A stretch of 64,000 bases of DNA from Podarcis raffonei (taxonomy: Eukaryota > Chordata > Lepidosauria > Squamata > Lacertidae), in NCBI RefSeq assembly GCF_027172205.1, contig NC_070613.1:27988001-28052000 (forward strand), in the 5' to 3' direction. Under the pieces are notes generated by a model. It ran no database searches, was not told the origin of the DNA, and saw nothing but the letters and a program-made list of their open reading frames with translations. Of the stretch, positions 23,301-38,400 are shown piece by piece; the stretch's first letter is position 1; each line of letters begins with the position of its first letter. The position numbers were made by a program, and so were the translations under genes.

Positions 23301-26300
23301 CTCAGTAGTTGAGCTACCACAGTTTGCACTGGCTGCAACACACACAACCACAGGGCTGGTTTTTTGCTTTGGGCTGGTTTTCCTTAGCTTCCTTAGGAGG
23401 ATTGTGAGGACAAATACTTAAATATCTGAAGGAATTAAGTGCTGCAGAATATAACAAAAATAATTTCAAAAATACTCCTACTGCTGAAAACAATCCAGTT
23501 TCCTCTTTGAGCAGTTAGTCAAGTCTCCTTCTCACTGCGTCCTGTTAAGTAACAGCAGCAGTGTTTTCTACAAAAAGTGCATAAATTATTAAAAGAAGAT
23601 ATGTGTATGCATGTGTCCAAAAAACCCGATTGGCCCAGGACCAAACATCAGCATAAGATCTTAGTGTACATGCATATTTTTACTTATAGGTGTTATACGT
23701 TTGCGGTAGAAAATGCAGATGGAACGCTGCTGATTCTGTCAGTAGTTGCCACATTTAATGCTGACATAAGATGACTGTTTCAGGAGAGTAAACCACTCGC
23801 TAATAAACTCATCCATTTCCCCTCAGGAATTTCTGTGGTATCCGGAAGTCAATGGATCTATGAAACAGCTTATCAAATCTTGGACTGAAGTGAGTTGCAT
23901 TATTGAACTTCCTTTATGACAGTGGTTTTCAACTAGTGTGCCGTGGCACCCTGGGGTGCCTTGAATGATGCTCAGGGGTGCCGCGGGCATCCCTGGCCTC
24001 TGTCCTTCTTTCCTTCCCTCCCTCCTCTGATGCCTTTTCCTCCCCAAGCCTTATGTGGCTGTTTGTTGCAGCAGCCCTGGCTACAAGCTGCCCAGGTGAA
24101 TGATGTCTCTGGAGCTGGCCAGGGGGTGCTGATTGCCAGGAGTTGAGGCAGCCTCGGAGTAAGCAAGCAAGTGGGTGAGGGAGCCCAGCCAGCCAATCCA
24201 CTATCCCTTGCTGCTGGGAATGAACAAGCAAGTCCCAGGCTTCTGTGGGGCAGTATGAGGAAGCACCTCTCTTTGGGGCAGGGGGGGCAGCTCAGAGATC
24301 GGGGCAGCAGCAGCTGCTGCCCGGAAGAGTCCCAAGGAGAGGGGAGAGGAGGCTGAGGGAAGACTCCACAAGGGAGGCTGTTCGAAAAGGGGTGAGAGCC
24401 TGCCAGCTCTGCAGGCAAGGGGTGACATAACTGGGCTAGCCCCACAGAGGTGCCCCAGAAAGAATGTAGTTTGTCAAGGGAGCTGTGGACTCAAAATGGT
24501 TGAAAACCTCTGCTTTATGGCAATATATTTCAACAATCCCAGGGGTGGGGGTACATTAGGCAGTTCTGGTCCTGAAATTAATTTCAATATAGTATAAATT
24601 AAACTGCTAGTTATCCCTCAGGTTTTTTTCAATATGCACTGGCACTCTGAAGTGTGTCTTTATTTATTTAAAATGTGAAAATTGCAGAGGTTTAGGATGT
24701 TACATTGTTAAAACAAAACAATTACAAAGTACTGTACAGTGTAGTTAAGTGGATATTTAATTTAAGTGACGTTCTAGATTTTGCTAAGTAGAAAACAGTT
24801 CCACAGTTCCCTTCATCAGTAGTGCTTCTATAATGTCATAACTTAATTGCTTCCAAATCAACTGCAACATATTTTATACATTGATTAAAGCTTGTGGAGG
24901 TTTTTACTTTTTAAAATGAGGTTTAAATGTGGACTAATGTGATTAATTTTTGCAGTACAGTACATTTGATTATTCATATCCTTTATGAAGACACTGAAAA
25001 GACTAATCTCCCTTTTACTGTTCCATAGGGTTCTTCTCCAAAGCCTCACATAGTTGTAGCAGGAGCTGCTGTGGTAAGCTGTTCATCTAATATGTCACTG
25101 TAATGGCCATTGAAAATTAAAACAGTAGTCTTCGAAATTCAGACCTTTAAAATCCCATATGATCTTCTTTCTGTGTATTGTTTTCATTAACTAACCTTTC
25201 ACACTTCTGTCTTGTAACTCACAGCCTAAGCTTCTCTGTGCATCCCCATCTCCCTCTCTCTCTCCCTGTCTTTCTGGTTCTAGGGCAATATTATTTAATT
25301 TTATAGACAGATACTTCTGGCACGGAACACCTTCTTTGGTCTTACGGGATAAAAATTTATAGGGGGACTGATGTGTGTTGTGGGTATCATTTAATATTTG
25401 AAACTGCTGAAGGAGCAATAGATAATTTTTGAATGTTTTATTAGTATGTTTTGTCAATTTTAGGTAGTTATCTTTTTTAATTTAAATTTGCATCAAAGCC
25501 CTTTAGCAACTGCAGTTCACAATATCCTATGCTCCTTACCCAAGAGTACAGAGTTCAGAATTTTCTTGTGTTTGTCTACTTCAGCTATCCTGTTTTTGAA
25601 ACATCAGCGAAGATTTGTGAATATTGAACTATTTTGATTATATTGTCCACAAATACATATTCTAACTGATTCACTTTTAATACTCTTTTAGTGGTCTATC
25701 AGTATTCACAATGGCAGCAATGAAGCCCTCACACAGTATAAAATCAATATCACATCAATTGCCCCTTTTCTGGAAAAACTGGCAAAGAGCAGTGATGTCT
25801 ACTGGGTCTTACAAGGTAAAATAATGACATAGCTGTTGTGTCTTGTGGTGAAACAAATTCATTAGCTAAGCATTTTTGTATATAATGCTTGCAATTCCAG
25901 TCTGCAGTTCCACACCAGATTTATTCTATGATGTATTCCAAGAACAGCTGCTGCTGTTTGTCCCAGATTGTGAATGGCTTAACTGGTAAATCCATTTCTC
26001 AGTTTGTGGGAAAACACATTTCTTATTATCTGCACGGTATCTGCACAGAGCATTGGCCACTTTGGGGGAAAAATGGTTGGTTAGGCTGCAACAGGTCAAC
26101 TGACTGGAAAGACTAGAAGCTAAAATTTTGAGTGGCAGCCCAGACAATGGATTTGCTCATGAGTAGATACATTTTAATGCCACTGGAATAAATAGGAATA
26201 GGATGCTTGTTTCATTATTAGATCAGCAAATTGAGACCAGATAGCTTGTTTGTCCTCCTTGCAGGAAATACTGTGTTACGATCATGCCCTAACTCAGGGA

Positions 26301-29300
26301 CAGAGAACCCTCATTTTGCTCAGCAGCCCATTTTGGCCAAGCCACATCCACCTGTCCCACATCTGACATAAGGTGTGGGGAAGTAATGGCAGGCCTAGTC
26401 CAAAGGGGGCTTTGCAGGCCATGCCAATTGACAGTGCCTGCCACGCCCCTTGAACAGTGCCTCCCAAATGCCTGACCACCAGGTTGTTGGGCATTTTTAA
26501 AGCACAGCACAAACTCTTCTGCAAGAACTGGACTCAGCATTTCCCAAGCAACAAGCACAAAATTTCCAAAGCTCCTTGTGCAGCATTTCCCAACTGCTCA
26601 CCAAGGAGCTTCAAATGCCTTTGTTTATAAAAGGAGCATTTTTTTCTTTCCAAAGGAAGCAATATTCAAAGTGCTTCCCTTAGTAACTTAAATGCAAACT
26701 GCTTTCTTTGCAGAAAGAAAAGTGCTCCAATTTTAGGAGCGTATTTCCCTCTGCACAGACTTGAAAAGGGCTCCCTCTAAGGGTCTAACTGGAGAGACAT
26801 GTGAGGCTTATTTTAGTAGGTCATTTTAGCGGGTGAGAATAGTATATCTAGAGCTTGAGTATGTATGTATGTATGTATGTATGTATTTATTGCTTCTTTT
26901 TTTAAAATCCCCATTTTCTTTTGACATCAGATCCAGTTTATGAAGATATGTTGAGTGAAAGCAGGAAAATGATCACTAATGAGAAAATAGATGCCTACAA
27001 TGAAGCAGCAATCAGTATCCTGAACAGCAGCTCAAAAAACTCAAAAGCTAAAGTAAAAATTTTCAGTGTATCTAGGCTGATAGCAGAAGAAACTATAAGT
27101 CAGTCCTCAGATGGTATACACCTTTCTGAATCAAGCAGAGAAATAGTAAGTAATCTGCATTGCAGGGGGTTGTCCTAGATGACTCCTGCTCCCTTCCAGC
27201 TCTACACTTGTTTGATTCTATTATTCTTTATAGAAAACAGCCTTTAAGATTTAGAATGCCAAAAGACTGACAATTGTAGGAAATTGTCTTAATTTTTATT
27301 AGATTTATTAGACACTACTTTGTTGCTACTGCATTTTTAGCAGTTGTAAGTTTTTAATGGGTTTTTAATATTGTATTTGTCAGGACTGGTCGTTGTCCTC
27401 TTCAGATCACCACACAAATGCTTCTTGTTCTTTTATAAAACTTTTTATTGCGTATTAACAAAACATTCTTATAAACGGTTCTTAAATATTATTCCTCAGA
27501 GTCACTTCTTTCAGATACCTTCTGAGCTCTGCTTCTCCATGACCAGCCACTCTTTTTTCTAACCTCCTGGCTAGAGCTGGCTTGTATCTCCCCTCCGAAT
27601 TTAGCTAGAACTTAACCCTTGCCTTTCCTGGGAACAGCCGGTCCCTCCCTGTTGTTCCTCTTGCTCTCTTCTCTTCAATTCACTGCTCTCCTCCCCCCCT
27701 TGGGGAATGCTTTCTCCCTCTGGGAAACTGGAATCTTCTAACTCTAACTCTTCTCTGACAGTATTGTAAATTGTTGTAACGCTCCCTGGGACCTTAGGGG
27801 GAAGGGTGGGTAATAAATTAAAATAATAATGAGGCTGTATTGTTTACAGAATTATTTTCAAACTATTTAATAAAAAATATTTTACACAGTGTAGATCATT
27901 GTATACTGCTTTGTATTAAGGATGTGATGCTTAGAGAAATCAGAATTGCTGATTGCCTACAGGGCTGTTGTATACATAACTCCTAACCCATAGTTTAGCA
28001 CTGTTTGTTTCTGTCTTTTCTCCCCTCATATGTGGCTAGGAGAAGGATTTGATTTACTTCTGGTTTCATAAAGTCCTGGGTAGTGCTTTAAAACAAACTT
28101 GGGGGAGTTTCAGAACAACCCTACATCAACCATGGATTACAAAGTTGGCCAGAATTCTATGAAACAGAAAATAGCAAAGTTCTCCAACCACACAGAAGTA
28201 TGAGTGTGGATGTAGTGCTAATCCATGGTTTAATGTTGTATGTGAACAGATATATGGAAAGTTTTTTGAATGCTGAAGGGGGAGTACTATATTAATACAA
28301 AGTTCTGTTCTATTAAAAAACAAAAATAAAGCATCTTTATTTAAACAGGAAGTATAATTTCAGAATCAGCACACTGCATTCCTCTGAAAGGAATTTGGGG
28401 GTGGAAGTAGGTCAAACACAGATTAGAAAAATATACGGTGAGCAGTGGATCCTAGCAGTCTTGTCACCCTGAATACGAAGGGTCAAAAAAACCCAAAGGT
28501 TTGTGAGGTTGAGGATGGGATCTTCCACTTTTTTTTGTTTTGTTTTAGGTTAAACTATGGGAGATCCAATCATGGATCTCCCAACATCTCATTTAATTTG
28601 GCCCTTGGATGATAGAAAAAGTTTGTCTCTTGATGCCCATAGTTTGGACTTGTTCAGTGAAACAAATTTAAAACAACATTTTGTTGTGTTTTTTTTAAAA
28701 AGAAAACAACATCCTGCCATTCATTTAGACCATGTGAGTAGTACGACATTTTCAATTCCATATCCTAATGGCTGGAATTATGTTTTTTTTCCTGGACAGA
28801 ATGCAATGATTCTGATAAACATCCACTGCAACAAGGTTATAAAGCCCATTGATGGTTCGTGCTGCCAGCCTCAGCCTCCTGTCACTTTGATACAAAAACT
28901 AGCCTTTGGGTTTTTTGCTTCCTCCATAATTGGATATTTAATTCTTGTTCTCATACGTCGTAACAATCACCAGAAGAATAAGCCATGTACAGATATGGAG
29001 AGTGGAGAAGAGAAGAAACCTGCCACCAACACTCCAGCCGTTTCTACTCTAGAGACAGCCTTGCAGTGTTTATGCAGACTTGGTTTGATAATGGGTTACT
29101 TCTACCTGTGCGACAGAGCAAATCTGTTCATGAAAGAAAACAAGTTTTACACTCACTCATCCTTCTTCATACCAATCATCTATATCCTAGTGTTAGGTGT
29201 GTTTTACACGGAAAATACTAAAGAGGTAAGCCTGTTTTATTTTTGTTTTTATTTCTGAAAGATCACAGGCTCTTTGTCTGACTGGGTGTGTCCTTGAACT

Positions 29301-30838
29301 CTAGCAAAGTTTTCATTCAGTAAAAAGTATTTTTCTTGAGTTTACAATTTTAAACAGGTTACAATAACAATGAAGGCAATGCAAAAAAGGGGTTAATGCT
29401 TCTTGTTTGCCTGGATGGCGGACAGTGAGAGGTGCATGTAGAAACTAGTCTACTGTACAAAGGTAACATTTTCCTTCAGTTGTCTGCCCGCTTCTGTCCA
29501 GCGCTGGCATGCGGCTCTTGGAAGATTGCCCACAAAGAAATGTGGTCCTCGGGCAGAAGAAGGATCCCCAACCCTGTTGTAGATAGATTCAAATAAAACT
29601 GTCACTTCCAGAAAAACGCCATGCATAAACAACACATGAGCAGTTGTGGATGTTTCGACAACATTTACTCAGTCATGACCCTGAGCCAGAGTGGCCAAAT
29701 GTAAATTCAGCAAGGCTTCTCTTTCCCTGCTCCCAACGGGGACCTCTGTCCCTTGAGTTTCAAAACCGTTTATCAGGCAGAGTACAATGTTAGCATTAGA
29801 TGGGGAGCCAAAGCACTCAGCCGTTGTCGTTTACACAGAGTTCTGTATCGGTCATGTGGATTGTAGCCCACTCCTAGTGGTGCAAAATACATAAAACATA
29901 ATTGGAGAATAACAGTTATTGCACTTCCCCTTATATAGTAGTTTTAGACACATCCACCCCATAGTAGTGTTTCCTTGTTTTGTAGTGCTCTGCTTGCACT
30001 TGTTGGAATAGCAATGCTCTCTTTTTATTTTGCACAGACTAAGGTGTTAAATAGGGAACAAACAGATGAATGGAAAGGCTGGATGCAGCTTGTCATCTTG
30101 ATCTATCATATCTCTGGAGCAAGCACTGTAAGTTTGTTTTGCACTTTTAACAGTTTTTGCATGAGGAATAGTCTTGTGTGATTTACTACTGAAGCAAAAG
30201 TTGAATAGTTAAATGAAGTCTTTATTTGTTTTAATTCCATATTGGGGTGATTAAGGTCTGTTTTGAAAGATGTACTTTTCCAAAAAAAGTGACAATGTAA
30301 TTTCCTTGTTTCACCTGTGGTGCAAAGTGCTGTACTGTGCATGAATGTGTTTTAATTGGTGAGGATGCCACTGATATATAATGCTGTCTTTAGTAGGCTT
30401 ACTAAATTTTAACCCATCAGTTCTGAAAAGAGACCTTGGGCATGGTACCCATTTTCAGGCAGGTGGATATTTCCTCTCAGAACTATCCACAATGGATTTG
30501 AATTATCCTAGCAGAAGGACCTTATTGGTGTGTGTGTGTATGGAGGGGTGACTTCACCCCCTCCCTATTGTCTGATCATCCCAACCTGATCTGGAAATGG
30601 TTGCTGTTTTGTTTTAATGATGCTTCTCGGTGATTTTAGGAAAAGTCAGATATCCTATTCTGTTCTAATTTCACTTTTGGATTATTGCTCCAACCCTAGC
30701 AGAGATGGCTAGCCCTTGGGACACATGAAACCCCCTCCCCACCAAATTATTTCTTACTGCTCCTATGGATCCCCCCACTGTAATACTATGATGGCAGAAG
30801 GCTTTCCATGGCTGCTAAGGCCCCACAAAATGTCTACA

Positions 30839-30878
<40 letters not shown>

Positions 30879-33800
30879 ATTTCACTAATTACCACTGTAG
30901 GTCATCTGCTGTGATTTGGTTATGACAAAAGATTTTTGTGACTTCCAGCCCCCCTCCCACCATGTGTCCTTTTCATTTTCGCCCACTTTTGCTCTAGACA
31001 CATCCAGCTTTGACATGTGGTCCTCACCACCACCAAAGGTTGACCATGGATCATTGTGACCCTCAGCTCCCAAAAGGTTAATCACCACAGCCTTGAATTC
31101 AGTGCCAATCTGTACACAAGCATCTTTGCATAGTGAGGCCTGCCTGTTCAGCTGTGGAACAGATAGTTGGTTTGTGCTGGGTTGAGGAAGTCCAGAATGT
31201 GAAATCAGTTTAGAAGGCAGTGAGACATAGTGAGCTTTAAAGTTCTGTAAACGAGATTATATTCAAAAGCAGAATAAAGTGAGGGGGAAAACTTACTCAT
31301 TTTGCACACTTTAATGTGGGATTTAATCTTTGAAAGTTACCTAGCTTAAAAAAAATAAAATTTACATTTTTATTAATAGTTTCTGCCAGTGTACATGCAC
31401 ATCCGTGTATTGGTTGCTGCATATCTATTCCAAACGGGCTACGGGCATTTCTCATACTTCTGGATTAAAGGAGATTTTGGCATTTATAGAGTGTGTCAGG
31501 TAAGAAGTGAATTAAAATTTTATGTGTATAAAAATAATTCTGAGTGACTGCTCCAAATGTAACCCAGTACTTTGCCCGCTGCCACTGCCACTTCCCAATG
31601 TTGGCTCATTCCCTATTCAGTAGGAGGCAAGACTTCAAAAAAGTAATTGAGGCTTACGAAAGCTCACCCCTTCCTCTCTGGATCCCAATTGGCTTGGCTC
31701 ATGGGCCTCCAGCTGTTTTTGGACAACAGTTTCCATAATCCCTGACCACTGGTCCTTCTAGTTAGGCATGATGGGAGTTGTAGTCCAAAAACAGCTGGAG
31801 ATCCAAGTTTGGGAAACCCTGCCTTAACTTAAGTGTGCCACCAGAGTATGATTTTGTTTTCTTTCAGCACTAATTGCCTAAGATCCCCCTCCTTAGCAAC
31901 TGGAGCCCTCTTTGCACTTAGAAATTGGGTGTGGGGGTTAGCCCAGGAGAGGGCCTTCTCTGTGGTAGCCCCTAAGCTGTAAAACTCCCTCCCTACAGAG
32001 GTACATCTGGCACCTTCATTATATAGCTTCTGGAGAACGCTGAACGTGTACCTTTTTATCCTGGCTTTTGACATTTGAAGTGTATGTTTTTAGGACCCAC
32101 TTTTTTGGAATTGTAGGTTGTTTTAAACTGTATTTAATACTATGTTTTAATGTTGTGACCCGCCCTGGGATTTTAGGATGAAGGGCAGATAATTAAAAAA
32201 TAATAATCTGTAACCAAGGCTTCTGTCAGCACTTAAAGCACCATACATTGTAACTTTTGCAGAGGTCTGAGGCCTAATGCCTCATGTAACCTGAGATATA
32301 TAACCTTGCAACCAAACTTATAGCCATCCACAACTCTAAATAGCTATCCTTTAATATTAAATAAGAAGAAGAAATGGTTACTTCACAGATTGATACCCAG
32401 TAACAATAGTTATATAGGCAAGAATTTATTTTGTGTTGTGTTAGTTTTTTTAATTTCACGCTGTTCTGTACATACAGAGCAGCTGGATAGAGCAAGTCTG
32501 TAGAAGGCTGGCTTCTCTTAAACTGTTTTCATTTTATGTTTTGAAAAGCCTGATCAGCAAAATTGTTACGTAAGCTTACTGTAGTAAAAATAATTCAAGA
32601 TATGAATGCTTTGTGGTACTCTGTCACTTGAGATGCAAATGTTACCTTGTTGAAGTTGTTTACACTAAAATATACATGAAAAATCACTTGCCATTCCTTA
32701 CATTTAATAAAGAAATACTTCCCCTTTTCTCCAATATTTAACAGGTTTTATTTCGACTGAATTTCTTGGTTGTGGTGTTGTGCATAGTGATGGATCGGTC
32801 TTACCAGTTCTATTACTTTGTTCCTCTAGTCACTGTCTGGTTTATGATCATATATGTTACATTAGCTCTATGGCCTCAAATAGTCCAGAAGAAGTCCAAT
32901 GGTAAATATGATTCTCTTTTGTATTAAAATAACTTAAGCACTTTATTTTGCTTTCAGTTATATTCAACTTTAAATAGCATTGTGATTTTTTAATACATGA
33001 CATTCTCAATAGTAAAATCAAACTACACACTTGTAAAGCAAAAATATTCTATCTGCCTCAATTGCTGACCCAAATGACATAATAGAAGATAGTCACAGAT
33101 TATCATTGTTAATGTGGCCTTTTGTGGGAAGGGAGGGTCGAAGATGGGGGAATGCTCAGCGAAAGGAGGCAGGCCTAGCCTACTTACTTTCATTAAAGGG
33201 TGAGCCCGGCCAAGGTAATTATTATTATCTTGGGATCCCAATATTTAACCTTTTACTTGTGTTGGGTTAACAGAAAACAGTAAAACAATTTAAGAGAAAA
33301 TACTAGAACTATTTAGAAAATTAACTTGCACTTTTAAAACAATCAAAAGATGGATATAAAATATATGTGTTTGGACACACCATTATATAGTTTGTAGTAG
33401 GCTCCTGAATACCTCAGTGTTGTTGTTTTTTATTGTATGCTTGGTTCACCTCTTGGCCTGAGAGCTTAATGCTGAATGATGGCCTGCAAAGAGCCATAAT
33501 TCAAGGTAATGTGTGGCCTACCTTCTTATTGAGTAGAGAATTCTCTGCTGGAAGGGTCCATGGAGGGAAATAACACTACCTTTCACATACTTTTCTCAGC
33601 CATAGTTTCCCTGATCTGGCGCTTCTCTTTTCTCTTCCTAACTCAAAAGGGCTTGTTTATTACCGGTCAGGGTTCACTTAGTGAAAATGTCACCACCTTG
33701 ACACCATATAGCCAATCGGAGTTGGCTGTGTAATGTCACTGGGGGCAAATGAAACCCTCGTCCTGACTGTGGGGAGGGCTGTGAAGCTGCCCCTGCTGCC

Positions 33801-35385
33801 ATGACTATCTGGCTAGTGCCGCACTGGCTGTTTCATTGCCCTCCGGTGCTGCCCAGTCAGACATTTGCTGCAGTCTGCTTTAACAATACATGACTAGCTG
33901 GGGTGGAATGTGGGTTAGGAAGGGCATCCTATTGAAGTAATGTACTGTGGGTGGGTGTCATGTTTCCGTATTGCCGCACTTTCAGAAAAATTTCTATCTG
34001 AATGTTCATTCCCACCTACACGCAGCTGTCCCTCTTGTGTATAATGTAAAAGCTGCAACAGTAAAAAAAAAGTCAATAAAAAAAAGCTTACTGCCTAACA
34101 TTAGTCTTGTTTTTGCTCTTGTCCACAGGCAGTTGCTTCTGGCATTTTGGTTTACTGCTGAAACTAGTTTCCCTGTTCATCTGTATATATTTTCTAGCAT
34201 ATTCTCAGGTTTGTATGATTTGTATATTTTGGCACAAGTTAAATATTTGGATTCTAAGGCATGTTAGAAAGCAAACATTTAAGCTGTGTTCAAAAGCAAA
34301 GCACTTGCAGCTATGGGACAGTCATGGCAACCAGCCTGTTGCTTCCGTAAGGAACAGGTTGTGGTATCTGAGAGTGGAGGACATGCTTTTAGCTCTTTTG
34401 TAAATCCATTAAGTGTTTCCACAGAAATTGGTGTTGGAATGCTTGGGTTCATTCAGAGGTCTGAGGGTGGAGCATCTGCTTTCACAAAGCACATCAGCCT
34501 GTGCTTGCATCCAAAACTGGCTGTTTTGTTTTGAGGAGAGAGAATCCCCCCCCCCTTTTGCTGAAACCTTGGTAGACTTGGTTGCTAAAACCCAGGTCCC
34601 AACATTTTTCTAGTGAGGTAGAGGAAAGGCATATCAAAAATGTTTGGGCATTAAATGTTTGCGCATTTCTAACATTAAGAAAAGGAGCAGTTAGAACAAC
34701 AAGATTCTTTCTCCTGCATTTTGTTGACATTAAAATATGAATATATTATAAATGAAAACCAGATCATGTTTGCTTTCTGGTATTTGCCCATAAAAATAAT
34801 TGAAAACATCTAGCTGTAGAATGATTGGATTTAATATTCAGGAGAACTGTATTCCTGTCTCTGTCTAGTGGACCACTCTGAAGCTTTTAGAATAGGAAAT
34901 TCTGCAGCCCAGATGAGCAGCAGCCTGATAAAAGACATTGGAATAGCACCTGTCAGCTGGTTTGAAGTTTCTGTTATTAATCTCCCAACCCCACTCCCCT
35001 GATTGATGGGATTCCAGCTTTGCTTACCAGGCTGTGCTCAGGCTGAGGAACTGCATAAGAAGCATGTGCTTCCACATTCAGCTGTGCATTAAAAAAACTC
35101 ATTGCTGAATGGAAGAATATATTTTGTATATATTTTTGGATATGGAATGCTTTCATTTTGCCAATGCTGCCTGCTCTTCAGGGCTAAAATGCAACTCAGC
35201 TGTGACTTCAGCATAAGATTTATGGCGTATGTGGCCTTATTCTGAGCATTTGAATGGCACTTGACTAAGAGAGAATACTGTTCACAACCATCTCTACAAA
35301 GCACTTGCAACTCTTCAATTCCTAGTTCCTTTGGAAAGAATTATTCACGCCCTCACAATTAGGCATGGATTTCAAAACATCTGTG

Positions 35386-35459
<74 letters not shown>

Positions 35460-38400
35460 TTTAAATGTATTTTCTTTTCAGAAACTTAAAGGACATGTTT
35501 GTTTTTTTCTATTTGAAGACTTGCAGGGCATCTAGCCATTTTTTATTTTTTTTAATAGGAGAGTTAAAAGCTTTACTTTGATGAAAGCTGATTAAAACAG
35601 ATGTTTAACTTTAAGAAAAGTTTATTAAACATTGCAGAATCCTTTACTGTTTTTATTCAGGGAACATGGATGCATCCTTTTTGTTTCTTTTTAAAATAAG
35701 GATATTCTTCAGCAATTTTACTGTCACAAAAAATGAAAAGAAAATGTTGGTTGTGAGTGTCTCTTCAGCAGCAAAATACTAAACTAAATTATACATCTGG
35801 CCAGCTTTCAGCTCTCCTGGAGGAATTGCTTGATAGGTTCCTGACTGTCCTCTTTCTTGCCTATTAGTAGTGTTTTCCTCACTTTTGTTTTCTCAGCCTG
35901 AACACAGAAAGCATTTAATAAGTAATCCACAGTAATGGATATCATGAATATATGTCTGATTACAGCCAAGAAACAGAATGCTTCTTTTTCCAAATTGTTG
36001 AGTGTAGATTGTGTCTGCAATTATACATTACATCATTGCAAGCTGTGGCTCTGATCCATAGATCCTTGTACACAACACCAGAATGCACAAGGCAGTCTCT
36101 TTCTTTGCCAGTCTTGAGATGCAGAACATTATAATGTGAAATAATGGGTATTTTCACATGCCTCGATAGGGGGACAAATCCTAATAGGCTGTCTGTGATT
36201 TTAGGATGCTGGACTTAAATGTACAGTGAAATGATCAAGTATTTTATTCTAATCTTATGAAAGTCCCTGAGCATCTCCATTTAACTGCTGTTAGAAATGG
36301 AATATTTGTGTTATATGGCCCATTGATATGACTGAACAGTTATATTCTTTTCATGTCTGTTTATTACAGGGTGCATTTGAGAAGATTTTTTCTATTTGGC
36401 CATTGTCCAAGGGCTTTGAACTAAATGGGAGCATCTATGAATGGTGGTTTAGGTGGAAATTAGATAGATACGTATGTACAGTTTATTTTTATTTTTTAAT
36501 GTTGATTTTGTGCTTTGCCTTTGTCAATTATGGCTGCCAGTCTTAGGCGAGTGAAAGCAGATTATGATCTCACTCTGCAAATCATAGCATTGTATAGCTG
36601 GAATGGAACCCGAGGGTCATCTTGTCCAACCCCCTGCAATGCAGGAATCTGAAATAATTGAAAAATTAAAGAAGAAATTTTTTTAGTAAATTGCTCTGGT
36701 TATTTTACTAGCTGCCTCTATTTGTGAAAATGTATGCAGCAAACCTCAGAAAACGCAAATTAGTGGCTGTAAGCCAGTGGTAGGGGACCTGTGGCCTTCA
36801 GATGTTGCCAGACTACAACTCCCACAAACCCTGATTGTTGCCCATGCTGGCTGAGGCTGATAGCAGTTGGAATCAGATAATCTCAGGAGGCTCTACACAG
36901 GTTCCCCAGAGCTGCTATAAATGCTTGGTCTGAAGTTTTGTGTATTAGACAGTTGCTCAGCAATACATGATTAGACTGAGCACATTGGGCACTTTTGCCT
37001 GACCCAGAGAGACTAACTTCATCCCGTTGCACCTTAAGAGACTGGCCCTGGTTCTTTAAATTCAGGCATTGTTGGTGAATGTGCCCATTACGTGTGGGTA
37101 CCTGAACTGAACTGTCTTCTTAACTGCGCCTTTGCTAAATCCTTCAACTGAGCAGTTCTTCCTTTCTCTTGCAGGTCGTTTTTCATGGGATGTTGTTTGC
37201 TTTTATTTATCTAACATTTCAAAAACAGCAAGTCCTCTCAGAAGGAAAGGGGGAGCCACTCTTTCCAAGCAAAGTTTCTAATGTTTTATTATTTATTTCA
37301 GTTGTTTCTTTTTTGGTAAGTTTCTGAGATACCTTACTCAGCTATTGTCTTTGTTAATTCCTGAATAGTTACTCAAAGTGGGGACAGTCTTCATGAAAAT
37401 TAGTAGCAAGCCTTAGGCATGCCATAAGAAGCCAAGGTTATTGGTCTGCTGACATTGCTTTTAAGAGTTTTGCCCAACTACACTGAATAGAGAACTTCTG
37501 GGGGGGGGGGAAGGCACTGGGTATTTCAACACAGAATAAAACCATCTCTAAGGCTCCAAATCTGTGCAGGTTTATTCAGGATTAAACACCATTTTATCTG
37601 GCGTCCGTCCTGGTATACTTGCATAGGATTGCAGTCCAAGTGTAATTTGTAGGGCCAACACTGCTGTTCCACTGAATAAACTAATTTCATTTCTAGCACT
37701 GCAAAATAATTGTGTTCTTTGATGTATCCTCCATATATGTAGTTTTTAATTCTATCAGTGTTTAATTTAACTATTCCCCCCTATGTTTTTAGCTATTCTT
37801 ATTTTTATCTGTAAGCCACTTTGAGTCCTAGTCAGGGGAAAAGGCGGGGTATAAATAAATAAATGTATAATAATATATATGTTTATATTTTAGACGTACT
37901 CTATATGGGCCAGCAGTTGTAAAAATAAAACTGAGTGCAATGAAATGCATCCTTCGGTTTCAGTTGTGCAGGTAATTGTGTCCCCTTTGTTGCTTGTAAT
38001 TACAGTCTTTGATTATAAACACTCACCCAGGATGTAAAGTGCTAAGGCTTACAAAACTACTGAGAAATCTGGCCTTCACAAGTAATGGCGGAGCAGAGTC
38101 AAACAATGTGCAGGAATCTAAGGTGTTTTGTGCAGGTCCCTGTGCACAGGGTTTGGGCAATATGGCAGTCAGGTGCCAAAACCCACACATCTAGCCATCT
38201 CTCTCTTTCTGGAGGCTGGCATTCCCCTATCAAGTGACCAGACTGTTCCCTCATTACAGAAGAGCCTCAAGGACAGAACTTCACCCCCCCCCGAAGTGTG
38301 TTCATCCAGTTACTTAGACTGAAGAAATCTGGCCTGAAATTCTTTGTCCCAGAGCTTACAATAGGAAACATTGACAAAAGGACTGGTGTCCACTTGAGCT

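Noticed and set aside
24171-24445. Overlapping GC-rich frames on both strands in CASD1 intron 5
   Set aside because: They lie inside the hAT element 23930-24512 and have no transposase or host motif.
28557-28799. Open frame running from intron 8 into CASD1 exon 9, with its own ATG
   Set aside because: Exon 9 has a proper acceptor at 28799 and the conserved protein begins there. The upstream codons do not resemble CASD1.
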